Assembly (NCBI GenBank): GCA_017543445.1 | Contig: JAFYGB010000042.1 | Location: 1 to 64,000, forward strand | Source of the DNA: Lachnospiraceae bacterium | Lineage (GTDB): Bacteria; Bacillota; Clostridia; Lachnospirales; Lachnospiraceae | DNA length: 64,000 nt | Reading direction: 5' to 3' | Shown: positions 62,877 to 64,000 of the stretch, in pieces | How positions within the stretch are numbered: position 1 is the first letter of the stretch | Layout of the letters: the number at the start of each line of letters is the position of its first letter | Made by a program: the position numbers and the translations under genes | The notes under the pieces: model-generated | Seen by the model: the letters and a program-made list of their open reading frames with translations, nothing else | What the model was told of the DNA's origin: nothing | Database searches by the model: none

Positions 62877-63776
62877 ATGGCAGAATACAGTTATGACCAA
62901 ATGCTTACGTGGGTCGGCGTTTTCTCGGATAAGATGAACGTCAGCCCGGAGAAGATCAAACTCCTCAATCTGTGCGGTAAGATCCGCAATGTCGTATCGA
63001 CGATCGAGACACACAAACGTGTGATCCTGTTTGCAAATGAAACGAAGCCGGATCTGTTCTACGAGATCTGGGAGGCAGGCCTCGGCGAGTATGATCTGTG
63101 GTATGCGAAGGGCCTGACGCCCGGCGGCGAGATCATTAAGACGACGGCGTCCCAGCTGATGGATACGAAGATCACCGAACCGATGGTCGTTTTCATCATG
63201 AATGAGAAGACCCGCGAGTCCCTGCGTTTCGGTATCAAAAACGAAGTTTTCGCGCGCGGCCCCATCCGTTACGTGGGCAATGAGATCCGTGCCGTGATCA
63301 TGAGCTTGCTTGCCGTCGATATGCATGATATCATGTATTTCGTCAGCGCCGAGACGATCGCCATCGAGGCGGCCATGGCTTCCCAGGAAGGCACGATGAT
63401 CGCCATCGAATGCGACGACGGTTCCTTCCACTCGATGGAGGAGAACGTAGAGAAGTTCAAACTGCACAACGTTGAGATCGTTCGTGGCTTTGACGAAGAT
63501 AAACTGGCACCGCTGCCTATGCCGCGCCTGTCCTTTATCGTTGCGACGAAGTATCTCGAGCGTGACCTCGAGCGTTTGCTTCGCAAGCAGCCGAAACAGC
63601 AGTTTGTCATCTATACATTGGACCTGGGCATCCTGTCCCAGATCAAGGGTATCTTTGAACGTCAGGGGATCCGCGACATGGAAGTACGTCAGATCACAGT
63701 ATCCAAACTGGGATCCGACGGCGTGTTCCAGACCGAACCGAGCCCGTGGCTCATCACCGGAACGACGATGGAATAA
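62877..63776 (+). CDS. Degenerate CbiE/CbiT-like (precorrin methyltransferase-related) protein
   Basis: 299 residues. The N-terminal part (about 40-130; GEYDLWYAKGLTPGGEI) resembles the CbiE tetrapyrrole methylase fold, and the C-terminal part (about 150-299) resembles CbiT. It retains SAETIAIEAAMASQEGTMIAIECDDGSFHSMEENVEKFKLHNVEIV and the VRQITVSKLGSDGVFQTEPSPWLITG ending, but the glycine-rich SAM loop expected at residues ~157-165 (GxGSGS in CbiT) reads YFVSAETI. No corrin genes are nearby. It may have lost methyltransferase activity and been reused. AAAGGAGG is the ribosome site. Confidence 0.65.
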   Translation: MAEYSYDQMLTWVGVFSDKMNVSPEKIKLLNLCGKIRNVVSTIETHKRVILFANETKPDLFYEIWEAGLGEYDLWYAKGLTPGGEIIKTTASQLMDTKITEPMVVFIMNEKTRESLRFGIKNEVFARGPIRYVGNEIRAVIMSLLAVDMHDIMYFVSAETIAIEAAMASQEGTMIAIECDDGSFHSMEENVEKFKLHNVEIVRGFDEDKLAPLPMPRLSFIVATKYLERDLERLLRKQPKQQFVIYTLDLGILSQIKGIFERQGIRDMEVRQITVSKLGSDGVFQTEPSPWLITGTTME

Positions 63777-63800
63777 AGAACTTAAGGGAACAGTTAACAG

Positions 63801-64000
63801 ATGAAGACCAAAGAGAAGACCGAACAGCAGCTTCGGCAGGAAAAAAGAGAGCGCATGCGCCGATTGAGTACGCCGAATAAGGCGGAAGACCCGGCTGCGA
63901 AGCACGGCAAGCAGATCAAGGAACTCTCGGATAAGATCTCCTATGAGGATCGTCCGCTCCATAAGATCTCGTTTCGCGCTTCCTTAGACGCGGTCATGAC
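63801..64000 (+). CDS. Start of a hypothetical gene (3' end outside the window)
   Basis: ATG at 63801, 24 bases after the CbiET-like stop with AAGGGA upstream. The first ~66 residues are strongly charged (MKTKEKTEQQLRQEKRERMRR), then turn to KISYEDRPLHKISFRASLDAVM at the window edge. No domain can be recognised from this part. Confidence 0.65.
   Translation, partial: MKTKEKTEQQLRQEKRERMRRLSTPNKAEDPAAKHGKQIKELSDKISYEDRPLHKISFRASLDAVM

Overview
The window looks like a chromosomal segment of a Gram-positive anaerobe of the Clostridia, probably Lachnospiraceae-like. The evidence is the strong AGGAGG ribosome sites, sigma-A type promoters, LPxTG-era style surface proteins without outer-membrane machinery, an rpsF-ssb-rpsR / gdpP-rplI-dnaB block, pyruvate formate-lyase fermentation, an FMN-riboswitch-controlled RibU and many small lipoproteins. 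Most of the window is moderately GC-rich; about 48.6-51.3 kb is visibly more AT-rich. The family assignment is inference.

Layout. 0-3.5 kb: the end of a secreted protein with two family-3 cellulose-binding modules, an OmpR-type two-component pair and two tandem small lipoproteins. 3.5-5.3 kb: a small membrane protein and the FMN riboswitch with ribU. 5.4-12 kb: a heterodimeric ABC exporter whose second subunit carries a ~790-residue acidic/coiled-coil N-terminal extension and a repeat-containing tail. 12.4-22.5 kb: one 3391-residue surface protein with 36 InlB-type repeats. 22.7-24.4 kb: a PadR regulator, a sirtuin and a DUF951 protein. 24.5-29.8 kb: rpsF, ssb, rpsR, gdpP, rplI and dnaB. 29.9-33.7 kb (minus strand): the formate fermentation locus, in which pyruvate formate-lyase is split into a 681-residue catalytic chain and a separate 81-residue glycyl-radical protein with a third small protein between them, followed by pflA and a 57-residue ferredoxin. 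34.1 kb: tRNA-Leu(UAG).

34.3-43.7 kb is the most unusual region: six co-directional, tightly packed or overlapping genes encoding a membrane protein of unknown family, two paralogous membrane-anchored McrB-like AAA+ ATPases, a DUF2357-like coiled-coil protein, and two membrane-anchored extracellular proteins with YDG-type repeats, the last with a transglutaminase-like domain. I read this as one machine that couples cytoplasmic AAA+ ATPases to an extracellular transglutaminase/protease-fold enzyme; the function is not established. It is the best candidate here for an undescribed system.

43.8-48.5 kb: a TetR regulator with an EFR1-type flavodoxin/ferredoxin, then three secreted proteins. 48.6-51.3 kb: an AT-rich lipoprotein island in which two consecutive genes each appear frameshifted. 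51.3-54.9 kb: response regulator, ABC ATPase, ABC permease and histidine kinase, resembling peptide-antibiotic sensing/resistance cassettes. 55-59 kb: small proteins and three minus-strand membrane proteins (a PTEE-linker secreted protein, an MscS channel and a Lys/Ala-rich membrane protein). 59-64 kb: a zinc-ribbon protein of unknown function, a DUF937 protein, a lactonase-family beta-propeller, a degenerate CbiE/CbiT-like protein and the start of one more gene.

All calls come from reading the sequence; no database search was run, and similarity statements rest on recognised motifs.
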